A DNA stretch of 64,000 bases from Candidatus Kuenenia hertensis (GTDB lineage Bacteria > Planctomycetota > Brocadiia > Brocadiales > Brocadiaceae): the NCBI GenBank assembly GCA_021646465.1, contig SOET01000001.1:1-64000 (forward strand), in the 5' to 3' direction. The notes under the pieces were generated by a model, which did not search any database, had not been told where the DNA came from, and saw nothing but the letters and a program-made list of their open reading frames with translations. Below, piece by piece: positions 55,113-63,329 of this stretch. Numbering within the stretch: the first letter of the stretch is position 1; every line of letters begins with the position of its first letter. The position numbers were made by a program, and so were the translations under genes.

Positions 55113-55538
55113 ATGAAGTATATGCTTGAAAATAAGTGGTATGGTGTTGAAGCAGCATTTGATAATGCCGTTACGTTGCTTGATGATTTAATTGAGGAAG
55201 AATTTGACAATGCAACGGAAGCAGGATGGCCTGATGTATGGCGTGTTATTACAAAAGGCAGGACGCGGGAAAGAAGACCGATTTTTAAAGCGGTAGGGAA
55301 AAGACTTGGGCCTGCCCGATCACGCCGTGCAGCCTATGCCTGGCCTGGTGTTTTCGTTCAGGGCAATCCGTCGCACGTGCGGCAATTTGCTCAAGGCGCG
55401 CGCATAACCTTAATAGGTCCTCCCGATCCTCCACACAATGGCGGTTTAAGGCACTACCATGCTTACTCACCGCAAGGCAGAAGGATACACATCTGGTTTG
55501 GAAGAAGAAAACCGAAAGGGGACTTTTTTGCAACGTAA
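55113..55538 (+). CDS. Small toxin-like protein with His-rich C-terminus, 141 aa
   Basis: Residues 1-40 are acidic (LLDDLIEEEFDNATEAGW), the middle is Arg-rich (TKGRTRERRPIFKAVGKRLG, ARSRRAAYAW), and the C-terminal 60 residues read GNPSHVRQFAQGARITL, GPPDPPHNGGLRHYHAYSPQ, GRRIHIWFGRRKP. A short domain closing with HYH and HIWFG resembles C-terminal toxin domains of polymorphic toxin systems, but this is a visual impression only. AAGGTG precedes the ATG, and a terminator-like hairpin follows. No immunity gene is evident beside it, unless the acidic N-terminus or another cluster protein serves that role. Confidence 0.65.
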   Translation: MKYMLENKWYGVEAAFDNAVTLLDDLIEEEFDNATEAGWPDVWRVITKGRTRERRPIFKAVGKRLGPARSRRAAYAWPGVFVQGNPSHVRQFAQGARITLIGPPDPPHNGGLRHYHAYSPQGRRIHIWFGRRKPKGDFFAT

Positions 55539-55542
55539 GTGT

Positions 55543-55565
55543 ATCGGGAGCATTCCCGATTTTTT
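55543..55565 (+). terminator. Candidate terminator after the 141-aa gene
   Basis: ATCGGGA-GCAT-TCCCGAT forms a 7-bp stem followed by TTTTT. The same 21-base word occurs inverted at 55683-55703 and 55851-55871, so this may be an end of a repeat element and not a dedicated terminator. Confidence 0.55.
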
Positions 55566-55871
55566 GTAAAAACACAATTGGGGGGGAATAGTAACTCAAG
55601 CTTTCAGCTTGAGTTAAAAATATCACAAGCAGGATGCTTGTGATACAATAACAGTCTGTCACTGGCATATGTAAAGAGTTACAAAAAATCGGGAATGCTC
55701 CCGTCATCCCTGAGCACATCCGCAGACTCTGTCTGTAGGTCGGGTTTCTTACCCGACAATCCGTTTTCATATTGTATTGTCGGGTAAGAAACCCGACCTA
55801 CTCCCAAACTTTCCTGCCAATACAATATGAAAACGGTAATTAGTTTCTGCAAAAAATCGGGAATGCTCCCG
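55545..55871. repeat. Mosaic of nested palindromes
   Basis: This gene-free stretch (55539-55975 is non-coding) is built of palindromes: the 21-mer AAAAAATCGGGAATGCTCCCG occurs at 55683-55703 and 55851-55871 and inverted at 55545-55565; CTCAAGC/GCTTGAG at about 55594-55612; TATCACAAGCA/TGCTTGTGATA at about 55620-55645; a perfect 26-bp inverted repeat with arms at 55735-55760 and 55776-55801 built on TCGGGTTTCTTACCCGA; and CCGTTTTCATATTGTATTG (55761-55779) repeated inverted at 55818-55836. The GGGTTTCTTACCCGAC word also occurs at 5946-6013. It separates the toxin-like gene from the PLP-enzyme gene. Confidence 0.85.
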
Positions 55872-55975
55872 TTGTAAGTATTGCAGTGTATCGTTAACCG
55901 CTTTCATGCGAAGGGTCGAAAGAACTTTCCTGTTGAGCAAATTATTAAAAAAACAAAAAGAGTTCATCCGTTGCG

Positions 55976-57244
55976 ATGCGACATGCGGCCAAGATAAAAA
56001 CTTTTGAAGGTGTAAAAAGGTTTAACAAATACAGGCGTCCTTCTTTTGTAGATTGCTTTCAGCGGAACGGTTTAATCTATCAACACATAGAAGCGGTAAA
56101 AGGGGTTCATTTTAAGGTACGTGGTCATTGGATAGTAAGCTTTATTTCCTCATGCTATCTTGGCCTGAATCAAAATCAGTATGTGAAAGGCGCCGTATGC
56201 GATGCCGTAAAAAGATGGGGCACGTCACTTGGAACACCTCGTATCCTTGGGATTGACAAGCTTACTTCCTCTGTTGAGTCAAAAATTGCCCTTTTAACAA
56301 GAAGGGAAAAAGCCATTATTTTTCCCTCTACCACTCAACTTGCCATTGATGTATTACCTTTACTTTCGGGCCCCAATGGTGCACTTTTTATGGATGAATG
56401 GGCATATCAGACAAGCTTTGAAGGGGCGTTCTCTGCAAGGAAAACCGGAGCGAAGTGTTATTGTTTTAAACATAATGACCCAACAGCCCTTGAAAGCATG
56501 TTAAAGAAACACGCTTCGTCAGGGAATAACGTAATCGTTTGCGATGGCGTGTATTCTTCAGGGGGACAGAAGGTGTCTCTTTCAGATTTTATAGAAATTG
56601 CCCGAAGATTTCATGCGCTTATTTATGTTGACGATGCCCATGGGATTGGTGTTTATGGTAAAATAGCGTCCTCAGTAAAAACACCTTATGGATATGGGGG
56701 TGGGGGGACGCCTGTTTACTTTAATACGATTGCTTCAAACAGAATTCTCCATGTTGGCACCTTATCGAAGGCATTTGGAGTCCCTGTTGCATTTATAGCG
56801 GGGCATACACATTTTATAGAGTATTTGAAATATCACGCAAAAGCCTTTGTTCATAGCAGCCCGCCATCCCTTCCGGTACTTGCTGCTGCTGAAGCAGCTC
56901 TTACGGTAAACGAGTATTCCGGAGACCACTTGAGAAATGTTTTATACCAACGTGTACAGCAATTCAGGCAGGGGCTTACCAGGATAGGAATAAAACGGCG
57001 GAGCTGTAATTACTTTCCAATACAAACGATTTATTTCTCTTCCAAAAAAACGGCAACAAAAGCTGCAGCATATTTGAGAAGAATGGGAATATGGGTGCTA
57101 CTCCAGCTTGAACCTCCCGACAACCCTTATGGTGGTGTGATACGGTTTATTATCACATGTCTTCATAAAGAGAACGATATAAATAAAGCAATTGATGCAA
57201 TATCATTCCTGCAATCGAAAAATTTAAGAATACGGGTATTTTAA
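55976..57244 (+). CDS. PLP-dependent alpha-oxoamine synthase (AONS/BioF-like aminotransferase fold)
   Basis: A 422-residue fold-type I PLP enzyme of the 8-amino-7-oxononanoate synthase / serine palmitoyltransferase family, which condenses an amino acid with an acyl-CoA. Features are SSCYLGLNQNQYV, TPRILGIDKLTSSVESKIA, ALFMDEWAYQTS, VCDGVYSSGGQKVSLSDF, IYVDDAHGIGVYGK and the PLP lysine in HVGTLSKAFGVPVAFIAG. The N-terminal 35 residues are basic and longer than in BioF. The substrate is unknown; no biotin gene is near. Its start ATG at 55976 has a weak ribosome-binding site, after the palindrome region. It is followed within two bases by the DUF2442 gene. Whether it belongs to the peptidase cluster is uncertain. 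Confidence 0.9.
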   Translation: MRHAAKIKTFEGVKRFNKYRRPSFVDCFQRNGLIYQHIEAVKGVHFKVRGHWIVSFISSCYLGLNQNQYVKGAVCDAVKRWGTSLGTPRILGIDKLTSSVESKIALLTRREKAIIFPSTTQLAIDVLPLLSGPNGALFMDEWAYQTSFEGAFSARKTGAKCYCFKHNDPTALESMLKKHASSGNNVIVCDGVYSSGGQKVSLSDFIEIARRFHALIYVDDAHGIGVYGKIASSVKTPYGYGGGGTPVYFNTIASNRILHVGTLSKAFGVPVAFIAGHTHFIEYLKYHAKAFVHSSPPSLPVLAAAEAALTVNEYSGDHLRNVLYQRVQQFRQGLTRIGIKRRSCNYFPIQTIYFSSKKTATKAAAYLRRMGIWVLLQLEPPDNPYGGVIRFIITCLHKENDINKAIDAISFLQSKNLRIRVF

Positions 57245-57246
57245 TT

Positions 57247-57483
57247 ATGGTTTTAAAACCTGAAGTAATCAATATATCCGAACACGGTTTTTGGATACTT
57301 TTAGACAAAAAAGAATACTTTCTTCCCTTTAAAGAATATCCCTGGTTTTTGGATGTCAAAATATCATCCTTAATTAATGTCAAACTAATCCATAATCACC
57401 ACCTTTATTGGCCGGAGCTCGATGTTGACTTATCCACAGAAATACTGGCTCACCCCGAAAGATATCCTTTAAGATACAAGTAA
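57247..57483 (+). CDS. DUF2442 protein
   Basis: A 78-residue protein with the DUF2442 layout: PEVINISEHGFWILLDKKEY, FLPFKEYPWFLDVKISSLIN, VKLIHNHHLYWPELDVDLST ending in HPERYP. The family is often paired with a DUF4160 protein in a toxin-antitoxin-like arrangement, but no DUF4160 reading frame is seen here. It starts two bases after the PLP-enzyme stop, so it is co-translated with it. Confidence 0.82.
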   Translation: MVLKPEVINISEHGFWILLDKKEYFLPFKEYPWFLDVKISSLINVKLIHNHHLYWPELDVDLSTEILAHPERYPLRYK

Positions 57484-57863
57484 TTTTTTGCGTCAAAAAT
57501 CCTGGAAGCAAGCACCTCCTGATTCTCAAAATTACATAGCTTACCATAAACACGCAAAGGAGCAACATTTTTAACCAGGTTAAAAAGTTGTCAGTTGCTA
57601 TCAAACAGTTTTTCCTGCACCCCTGTCACCTGACAACTGCCCCCTTTTTTTACATCCGCATAAATCCCCGAATAAATATGAAATTCACGGCTCGCACTGC
57701 TTTATATTACATGACTATTTTAACCTAATCCACTACCAACCATAGATAATCATAAATCAAGGTGTGACGTCGTATTTCTCCACCCGTCGTATTTCTCCAA
57801 TTGTAATCTATTTGTCCAATGTTCAGATGTGACACTAATCACTCTAATCACTCTAATCACTTC
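57484..57863. other. Intergenic region with terminator-like hairpin and short tandem repeats
   Basis: No gene. AGTTGTCAG (57586-57594) and CTGACAACT (57630-57638), followed by GCCCCC and seven T's to 57651, form a terminator-like structure with a long loop on the plus strand, after the DUF2442 gene. Further on, GTCGTATTTCTCCA occurs twice (57769-57782 and 57786-57799), and a 9-bp unit, ACTCTAATC, is tandemly repeated about three times near 57833-57861, just past the stop of the HemW-like gene on the other strand. Confidence 0.6.
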
Positions 57864-59120
57864 CTAAGTTTCAGGGAACTTGCTGAGTTGGGCTTCTGGA
57901 ATTCGTAGAGCATACCTTAAATAATTCTGGTTTTCAAAACGGAAATACAGGATAGGGATCAGATGACTATGTTCCATGCCCTTATCCGTTAGTTGTACTA
58001 TGTTCTGCTTCTTCGAAAGCATGCCTTCCCGGTCCATACGTTCCAAACCTTCCTTTACAACTGTTAGAGAGTCGAGCCCGAAACGATCGACCATTGCTTC
58101 ATAATGAAATCTTAATTTCTTGGTAAGTCCCATAAATACCCAGCGCCTGATTTGGTCTTTCTTACTAAGTGAAATAGAAAGGATATTATCGTTGTTTTTT
58201 ACGTATCCATTCAGATCTTCCGTGTTCCTGAGATAACAACCGTCAACGAAAGACTGGGCCGACACACCGAATCCAAGTATTTCACCACCATCCCAGTAGT
58301 TTCTATGTTGGATGCATTCGTACCTGTAGCTTATTCCGAAATGGGCTGTATGAATACGCAAGTATTCCCACTCCAGCAAACGGTTGATTGCTTCTTGATA
58401 ATGGGCTATCCGGAGATAGGCGGGAAGGAGCAACGCATTCTTACAGACCATCCTCATAAAAAAACCGGCCTTAGCCTGAAGGGTAAAAGGGTAAACGGAG
58501 ATATGGGGGACAGATAATTCAACCAGCACATCCACACTCTGCACAACCGAAGCAGTATTCTCTCCCGGGAGACCAAAAAGGATGTCACAATTGATATTGT
58601 TGATGCCTGCGGACCTGGTTGACTCCAGAAGACCAGGCAAAGCATCTTTGGTTCCTTCCCGTCCCATGGCGGCAAGGACACTATCATCTACGTTCTGAAC
58701 GCCAAAACTGAGACGATTAACTCCGATTTCTTTAAAAAACCCTAATTTTTCCTGCGTTGTAGAGGACGGGTTACATTCCACAGTAACCTCAGGAATTGTC
58801 CTGAGATCCCAAAAACGTGTCAAGATCATGACCAGTACTTCCCACTGCTTCAACGATAATATGGATGGAGTGCCTCCTCCAATATAAAGTGAATTCACTA
58901 CTACCTGCTTACCTTCATAGGCTGACCAACGGGCACTGATCTCCCGTTCCAGCGCTTTAAGATAACAGAATCTTTCCTCTTCGCTCGTTCCTGTCACAGA
59001 AATATAAAAACAGAAGTCACATTTCGATTTACAAAAGGGAATATGAATATACAAATCCACGCCTCTGTTGAGGTGGTGAACGCTGGAAGGCTGTTTCTTG
59101 TCGGTAGTTATTGTGAACAT
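57864..59120 (-). CDS. HemW-like radical SAM protein (coproporphyrinogen oxidase-like)
   Basis: A 418-residue radical SAM protein of the HemN/HemW family without a B12 domain. The N-terminus VDLYIHIPFCKSKCDFCFYI carries the cluster ligands C30, C34 and C37. IGGGTPSIL, VECNPSSTT (HemW usually has EANP), RLSFGVQNVDDSVLAAMGR and NCDILFGLPGENTASVVQS follow, and the C-terminal HemN-type domain has GFGVSAQSFVDG. HemW proteins are haem chaperones; others in the family act on different substrates. In this window it heads the downstream end of a minus-strand run of radical SAM genes. Confidence 0.88.
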   Translation of the reverse strand: MFTITTDKKQPSSVHHLNRGVDLYIHIPFCKSKCDFCFYISVTGTSEEERFCYLKALEREISARWSAYEGKQVVVNSLYIGGGTPSILSLKQWEVLVMILTRFWDLRTIPEVTVECNPSSTTQEKLGFFKEIGVNRLSFGVQNVDDSVLAAMGREGTKDALPGLLESTRSAGINNINCDILFGLPGENTASVVQSVDVLVELSVPHISVYPFTLQAKAGFFMRMVCKNALLLPAYLRIAHYQEAINRLLEWEYLRIHTAHFGISYRYECIQHRNYWDGGEILGFGVSAQSFVDGCYLRNTEDLNGYVKNNDNILSISLSKKDQIRRWVFMGLTKKLRFHYEAMVDRFGLDSLTVVKEGLERMDREGMLSKKQNIVQLTDKGMEHSHLIPILYFRFENQNYLRYALRIPEAQLSKFPET

Positions 59121-59206
59121 CCTTTCTTTGTTACCGGATATTAACTTTTTATACAGTCCTTTGATAGTGGTCTATATTTTAATAATTAATAATTTTTACT
59201 GTAACA

Positions 59207-60598
59207 CTATAGTATCAATGGCAAAAAAATGTCTTCATTTGGAAGATTAATTTTTCTAAATGAGTGATCGAGTTTCTCTTGCAATGTTGGTACAAGTTCA
59301 ACAGGATACGGCCAGTATGTATGGTAAATTGTAGGGTAGAAATCCTTACGGACCTCAAAGTGGTACCCCCATTTCTTATGGGTCTTAAAAATTTCTGTCC
59401 CAGGAAATATCTGTAAAAAATTGTGGTAGTATTCATCAACATCTATCTTGCGGATAAAATCCAGTGTTTCAATCGCATCAGCCAGGGATTCTCCGGGAAG
59501 ACCGAAAATTGCCCCTGCTACAACATGAAATCCAATCTTCTTTGCAATTCTGACAACAATCACAATCCGCTCTAAGAAATCCTTTTCTGCCGCATAACCG
59601 TCTTTAGAACCATCTAAGTTACGAACTTTTTTTATCAAGTTTAGAACTCTGGGATTTCCGGATTCCAGTCCAAATTTTAGGAGTCTAAACCCTGCGGAAT
59701 ACATACTTTGGAGAATATCTTCAGTCAAATGTTCGATTCGGGTTTCGCAACCGAACAAGATATGTCTTGGTTGATTTTCTGAAATAAGATTACATAATTT
59801 TTTCGTTCGATCCGGGTAAAAAGCAAAAATATCTTCGTTAAGCAGCATAATTCGCTTTCCGTTCATCCCTGACCGGTGCAATGCCGAATCTATAAAATCA
59901 ATCTCGCTCAGCACTCTTTCATTTGAGTGGAATGCATAACTACGTTCCACCATAGCTGTAGGGTTACAAAAGGTGCAGTGAAAAACACAACCCCGGCTCG
60001 TGCTTATTCCAACATCTATACCGGCTTCACCAAGAATAAATCCCGATAGATAGGGAGAGGGAAAACAGTCAAGATTATTGACAGCATATTTCTTTACACC
60101 AGGATTGAAAACGATTTCACTATTTTTACGATAAGTAATTGCTGGTTTATCGTACCAAGTTTGACCCGATAAATGAGTTGTAACCACATCCAGAAAGTTT
60201 ATTTCGCTATAGCCCCGGAAGCAAATATCGACAGCCTGACAATTTCTTAACACTAATTCATCCGAGTATGTAGCAGTTAAACCTCCAACCACTATTAAAA
60301 TGTGCGGATTCAGAGCTTTAACAGACAATGCAGCCCATCGTATTGCATAATAGTTCGTATCATCACATGAGAAACCAAGAATTTTAATCCCGTCAGCAAT
60401 AATCGTTCTGGCAAATTCTTCCGGTGTTACAGAATTAAGCACATACTGTTTTGACTCTATATTACCCTGTTGCAAGAATGCTTGGAGATAACCACATCCT
60501 AAATGGAAATTAGAACTTAATAATCTTTGAAGTTTTTTTGAAGTTGATTGCGTGAGCCAGACTAAACCTACTATAGGTTTCTTTTTCTTTGTATTCAT
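59207..60598 (-). CDS. B12-binding radical SAM protein
   Basis: A 463-residue protein with an N-terminal cobalamin-binding domain (IVGLVWLTQSTSKKLQRLLS, ILIVVGGLTATYSDELV) and a radical SAM domain with C204, C208 and C211 in SRGCVFHCTFC. LLNEDIFAFYPDR and FGLESGNPRVLN follow. It overlaps the upstream gene at 60595 by 4 bases (stop/start ATGA), so it is translated with it. Sequence similarity to the two upstream paralogs is limited to the motifs, so it probably has a different substrate. Confidence 0.88.
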   Translation of the reverse strand: MNTKKKKPIVGLVWLTQSTSKKLQRLLSSNFHLGCGYLQAFLQQGNIESKQYVLNSVTPEEFARTIIADGIKILGFSCDDTNYYAIRWAALSVKALNPHILIVVGGLTATYSDELVLRNCQAVDICFRGYSEINFLDVVTTHLSGQTWYDKPAITYRKNSEIVFNPGVKKYAVNNLDCFPSPYLSGFILGEAGIDVGISTSRGCVFHCTFCNPTAMVERSYAFHSNERVLSEIDFIDSALHRSGMNGKRIMLLNEDIFAFYPDRTKKLCNLISENQPRHILFGCETRIEHLTEDILQSMYSAGFRLLKFGLESGNPRVLNLIKKVRNLDGSKDGYAAEKDFLERIVIVVRIAKKIGFHVVAGAIFGLPGESLADAIETLDFIRKIDVDEYYHNFLQIFPGTEIFKTHKKWGYHFEVRKDFYPTIYHTYWPYPVELVPTLQEKLDHSFRKINLPNEDIFLPLIL

Positions 60599-61959
60599 AG
60601 CGGAAGGCCATATTTTTTTGCTAATTCCAATTTTTCTCTTATCATGCCTGTTTTATAGTGGTAGAAGGCAGAAAAGATTTTTGGATTTGATTTAATCATC
60701 TCTTGAATATCAGAGGTTAGAATATTTTTGTTCATTCTTTCAGACTTTTTTTTGTAATGATCGAAATCAACAAGCAAAATATCGGGATCAAATTCTTTTT
60801 TATATAGTCCCGAGGTATTTAGCTCTGATTGAGGTAATGGACTTAGTATACTCATCTGTGGTTTAACCCCCCTTTCAAGACAATAGATGATTAAATATAT
60901 GGTTTCTCTAAATTCATCAATGGTTTCAAAGGGGAATCCTAAGATAAAAGAGGCTGCAACTTCAAAGTACCTGGCAGCTTTCCCTATTAACGGTTCAACA
61001 TTATCTATCTTAAATCCTTTACCGGCCTTATTTCTAATACGACTAGACCCCGATTCAATTCCAAGAAAAATCTTTTTACAGCCTGCCTTCTGCATGAAAG
61101 CCATTAAATCATCGTCCAAAAGGTCTATTCTGCACATACAACTCCACTCAATGGATAATTTTCTTTCTATTATTTCAGCGCAAAAACGAAGGACCCGGCC
61201 TCTATTAAGAATAAAAGTATCATCTAATATCGAGAATTTATTTCTCCCGTAATTATTTATTAAAAATAGAATTTCTTTAATAACTGATTCGATTGAACGC
61301 TGTGCAATCTTTCTATCCCAATTGGGCGAAATATCACAAAATAGACATTGATAAGGACATCCCCTCGAAGTCAGTATGGAGGAATTTATATATTTCTCCA
61401 TAGGAAGCTTATGGTAGGCAGGAAGAGGTATCGCATCAATATCCGTTTTTCTTGCTCTGGGCGGATTCACTACAATACCATTGCTGCTGCGAAATGTTAA
61501 CCCTGCAATAGACTCCAATTTCCGCTGTCCGCGATGAGCTTCAAGAATCTCCACTATTGTCTCTTCACCTTCACCACGGACGACAGCATCTATTTCAGGG
61601 AAAGATTGAAGGATCTCTTTTGCCGTCCCGCCTGGTCCAGATCCTCCAAGGATAATAAATGTTCCTGGTTTGTGTCTTTTAAAGCTTCTCAGACCTCGAA
61701 GCAGAAAAGGTAACATATTAGACATACAGCTAATGCCTAGTATGTCCGCAGAAGTGCGTTTCAGAAAATTTAAAATATTTATGGGATGATAAGGATTTCC
61801 TTCAAATTCTACCTGATAATCATGGAAATCAACCGAATATCCGGCAGCTTCTAATGCTGATGTCAGATACAACGTCCCCATCGGAATACATGCGAATGGC
61901 TTCTTTGAAGGTTCACGATGAAGAAAGAAATTAACCATGGAAATGTCGTGACACTTCAT
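60595..61959 (-). CDS. B12-binding radical SAM protein (tandem paralog B)
   Basis: A 454-residue enzyme with an N-terminal cobalamin-binding domain (FACIPMGTLYLTSALEAAGY, ILGISCMSNMLPFLLRGLR, FIILGGSGPGGTAKEIL, VVRGEGEETIVEI) and a radical SAM domain with C201, C205 and C208 in SRGCPYQCLFC followed by DISPNW. FSILDDTFILNRGRVLRFCA and IFLGIESGSSRIRNKAGKG match the next upstream gene closely, showing a tandem duplication. It overlaps both neighbours by 4 bases. Probably methylase or epimerase chemistry on a peptide or other shared substrate. Confidence 0.9.
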   Translation of the reverse strand: MKCHDISMVNFFLHREPSKKPFACIPMGTLYLTSALEAAGYSVDFHDYQVEFEGNPYHPINILNFLKRTSADILGISCMSNMLPFLLRGLRSFKRHKPGTFIILGGSGPGGTAKEILQSFPEIDAVVRGEGEETIVEILEAHRGQRKLESIAGLTFRSSNGIVVNPPRARKTDIDAIPLPAYHKLPMEKYINSSILTSRGCPYQCLFCDISPNWDRKIAQRSIESVIKEILFLINNYGRNKFSILDDTFILNRGRVLRFCAEIIERKLSIEWSCMCRIDLLDDDLMAFMQKAGCKKIFLGIESGSSRIRNKAGKGFKIDNVEPLIGKAARYFEVAASFILGFPFETIDEFRETIYLIIYCLERGVKPQMSILSPLPQSELNTSGLYKKEFDPDILLVDFDHYKKKSERMNKNILTSDIQEMIKSNPKIFSAFYHYKTGMIREKLELAKKYGLPL

Positions 61960-63329
61960 TGGCGGGTTAACTTTTCTATTTCAAGCCCTAAAGAGTTCAA
62001 ATATTCTAATTTTTGTGCAAAAAGTTTATCTTCAAACACATAAAATCCTGGGAAAATATCCGGGTGTTTACGAATAAGGTCTACCAGTATGTCAGGTTTA
62101 CCATTCACCAATTCATTTCCATGTGGTAAATAAAAACGACTGGATACAACACTGGATTGCAGTTCTTCTCTAAAGATGAGTCGATACTTTTTTTCATTAT
62201 ACAAACGGCTAAGGGGAAGCGGGGACAGGAGAGCCATACTTACGTCACAATTAAATTCTTTAAGGTAGAAAAGAAGAAAAACAGACTCCTTCAAATCCTC
62301 CATTGACTCAAAAGGAAACCCCCAGATTAAATTTATCCTTACAATAAATTTATTGCATGCTTTTTTCACTACTTGAATGAGCCTATTAATATCAATAGGT
62401 TTTGAAATTTTGCGCAAGACATTATTTGAGCCGGACTCAACGCCAAGAAAAATCCGGTAACAACCGGATTTTTCGAATATTTCGATCATTTCATCTGATA
62501 GCAAATCAACTCTGCAATAGGCACTCCATTGAATTGTCAAACCCCTGTCGCGATAGGCTTTACAAAAATCAAAAACCCTTCCCTTGTTAAGAGTAAAGGT
62601 GTCATCTAAAATAGTAACTTTCTTAAATCCATATTGTTTTTCTATGAGTTCCAGCTCTTTTATCACCAAATCTAAAGAGCGATACGTGGTATCATGTCCC
62701 CAATAGGCAGATACATCACAGAAATTGCAAGGAAAGGGACAACCTCTTGCCGTTTGGATTCCAACTGTTTCATAAGATTTCATATCAACCAGATCATAAC
62801 CAGGCAAGGGAAGATTATTCAAATTCTTTATTCGCTTTCGAGGCTGCGTGATGTGAAATACACCCTTCTCTTTACTCAACAAAAGTCCTTCCACACTTTC
62901 AAGTGATTTTTTACCCTCTAAAGCTCTTAGGAGTTCAGGAAATGTTCTCTCACCTTCTCCTCTTGCAATTACGTCTATGTGAGGAAATTCCGCAATTAAC
63001 CTTTCAGCAACTCCTGAAGGCCCAATGCCACCGAGAACAATCGTTTTATCTGTATATCTTTCTTTGAAAATCTTAGTAGTATTTACCACCAGCGGTAATA
63101 AATTACTCATACAACTGATAGCTAAAACATCAGCATCATCCTCTATAAACCTTAAAAAAAAGGATGTATCAAGAGGATCCTCTAATTTTTCCAACTGGTA
63201 ATCTCGAAATTCGATGTTGAAGCCTGCATTCCTGGCTGCAGAAAGTAGATACAAACATCCCTGCGGCACTCTGGCGCCATCGTATTCTTTACTGGTTTTT
63301 ACAGCGCAATTTATGAGGGTTGTTTTCAT
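61956..63329 (-). CDS. B12-binding radical SAM protein (tandem paralog A)
   Basis: A 457-residue enzyme, the first of the overlapping trio. Its N-terminal B12 domain has GARVPQGCLYLLSAARNAGF, LAISCMSNLLPLVVNTTKIF, IVLGGIGPSGVAERL and VIARGEGERTFPELL; the radical SAM cysteines are C197, C201 and C204 in ARGCPFPCNFC followed by DVSAYW. The stretch VTILDDTFTLNKGRVFDFC and LGVESGSNNVLRK parallel paralog B. The gene overlaps paralog B by 4 bases. Upstream, after a 348-base gap, is a PqqD-like gene on the same strand, which suggests peptide substrates. Confidence 0.9.
   Translation of the reverse strand: MKTTLINCAVKTSKEYDGARVPQGCLYLLSAARNAGFNIEFRDYQLEKLEDPLDTSFFLRFIEDDADVLAISCMSNLLPLVVNTTKIFKERYTDKTIVLGGIGPSGVAERLIAEFPHIDVIARGEGERTFPELLRALEGKKSLESVEGLLLSKEKGVFHITQPRKRIKNLNNLPLPGYDLVDMKSYETVGIQTARGCPFPCNFCDVSAYWGHDTTYRSLDLVIKELELIEKQYGFKKVTILDDTFTLNKGRVFDFCKAYRDRGLTIQWSAYCRVDLLSDEMIEIFEKSGCYRIFLGVESGSNNVLRKISKPIDINRLIQVVKKACNKFIVRINLIWGFPFESMEDLKESVFLLFYLKEFNCDVSMALLSPLPLSRLYNEKKYRLIFREELQSSVVSSRFYLPHGNELVNGKPDILVDLIRKHPDIFPGFYVFEDKLFAQKLEYLNSLGLEIEKLTRQ

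Noticed and set aside
55540-55975. CRISPR array
   Set aside because: The repeats are inverted, irregularly spaced and mutually palindromic; no regular direct repeat-spacer pattern and no cas gene in the window.
44488-57483. Contractile injection or phage-tail cluster
   Set aside because: No sheath, tube, baseplate, spike or AAA-ATPase gene is present; the TTR-like and peptidase proteins alone do not support it.
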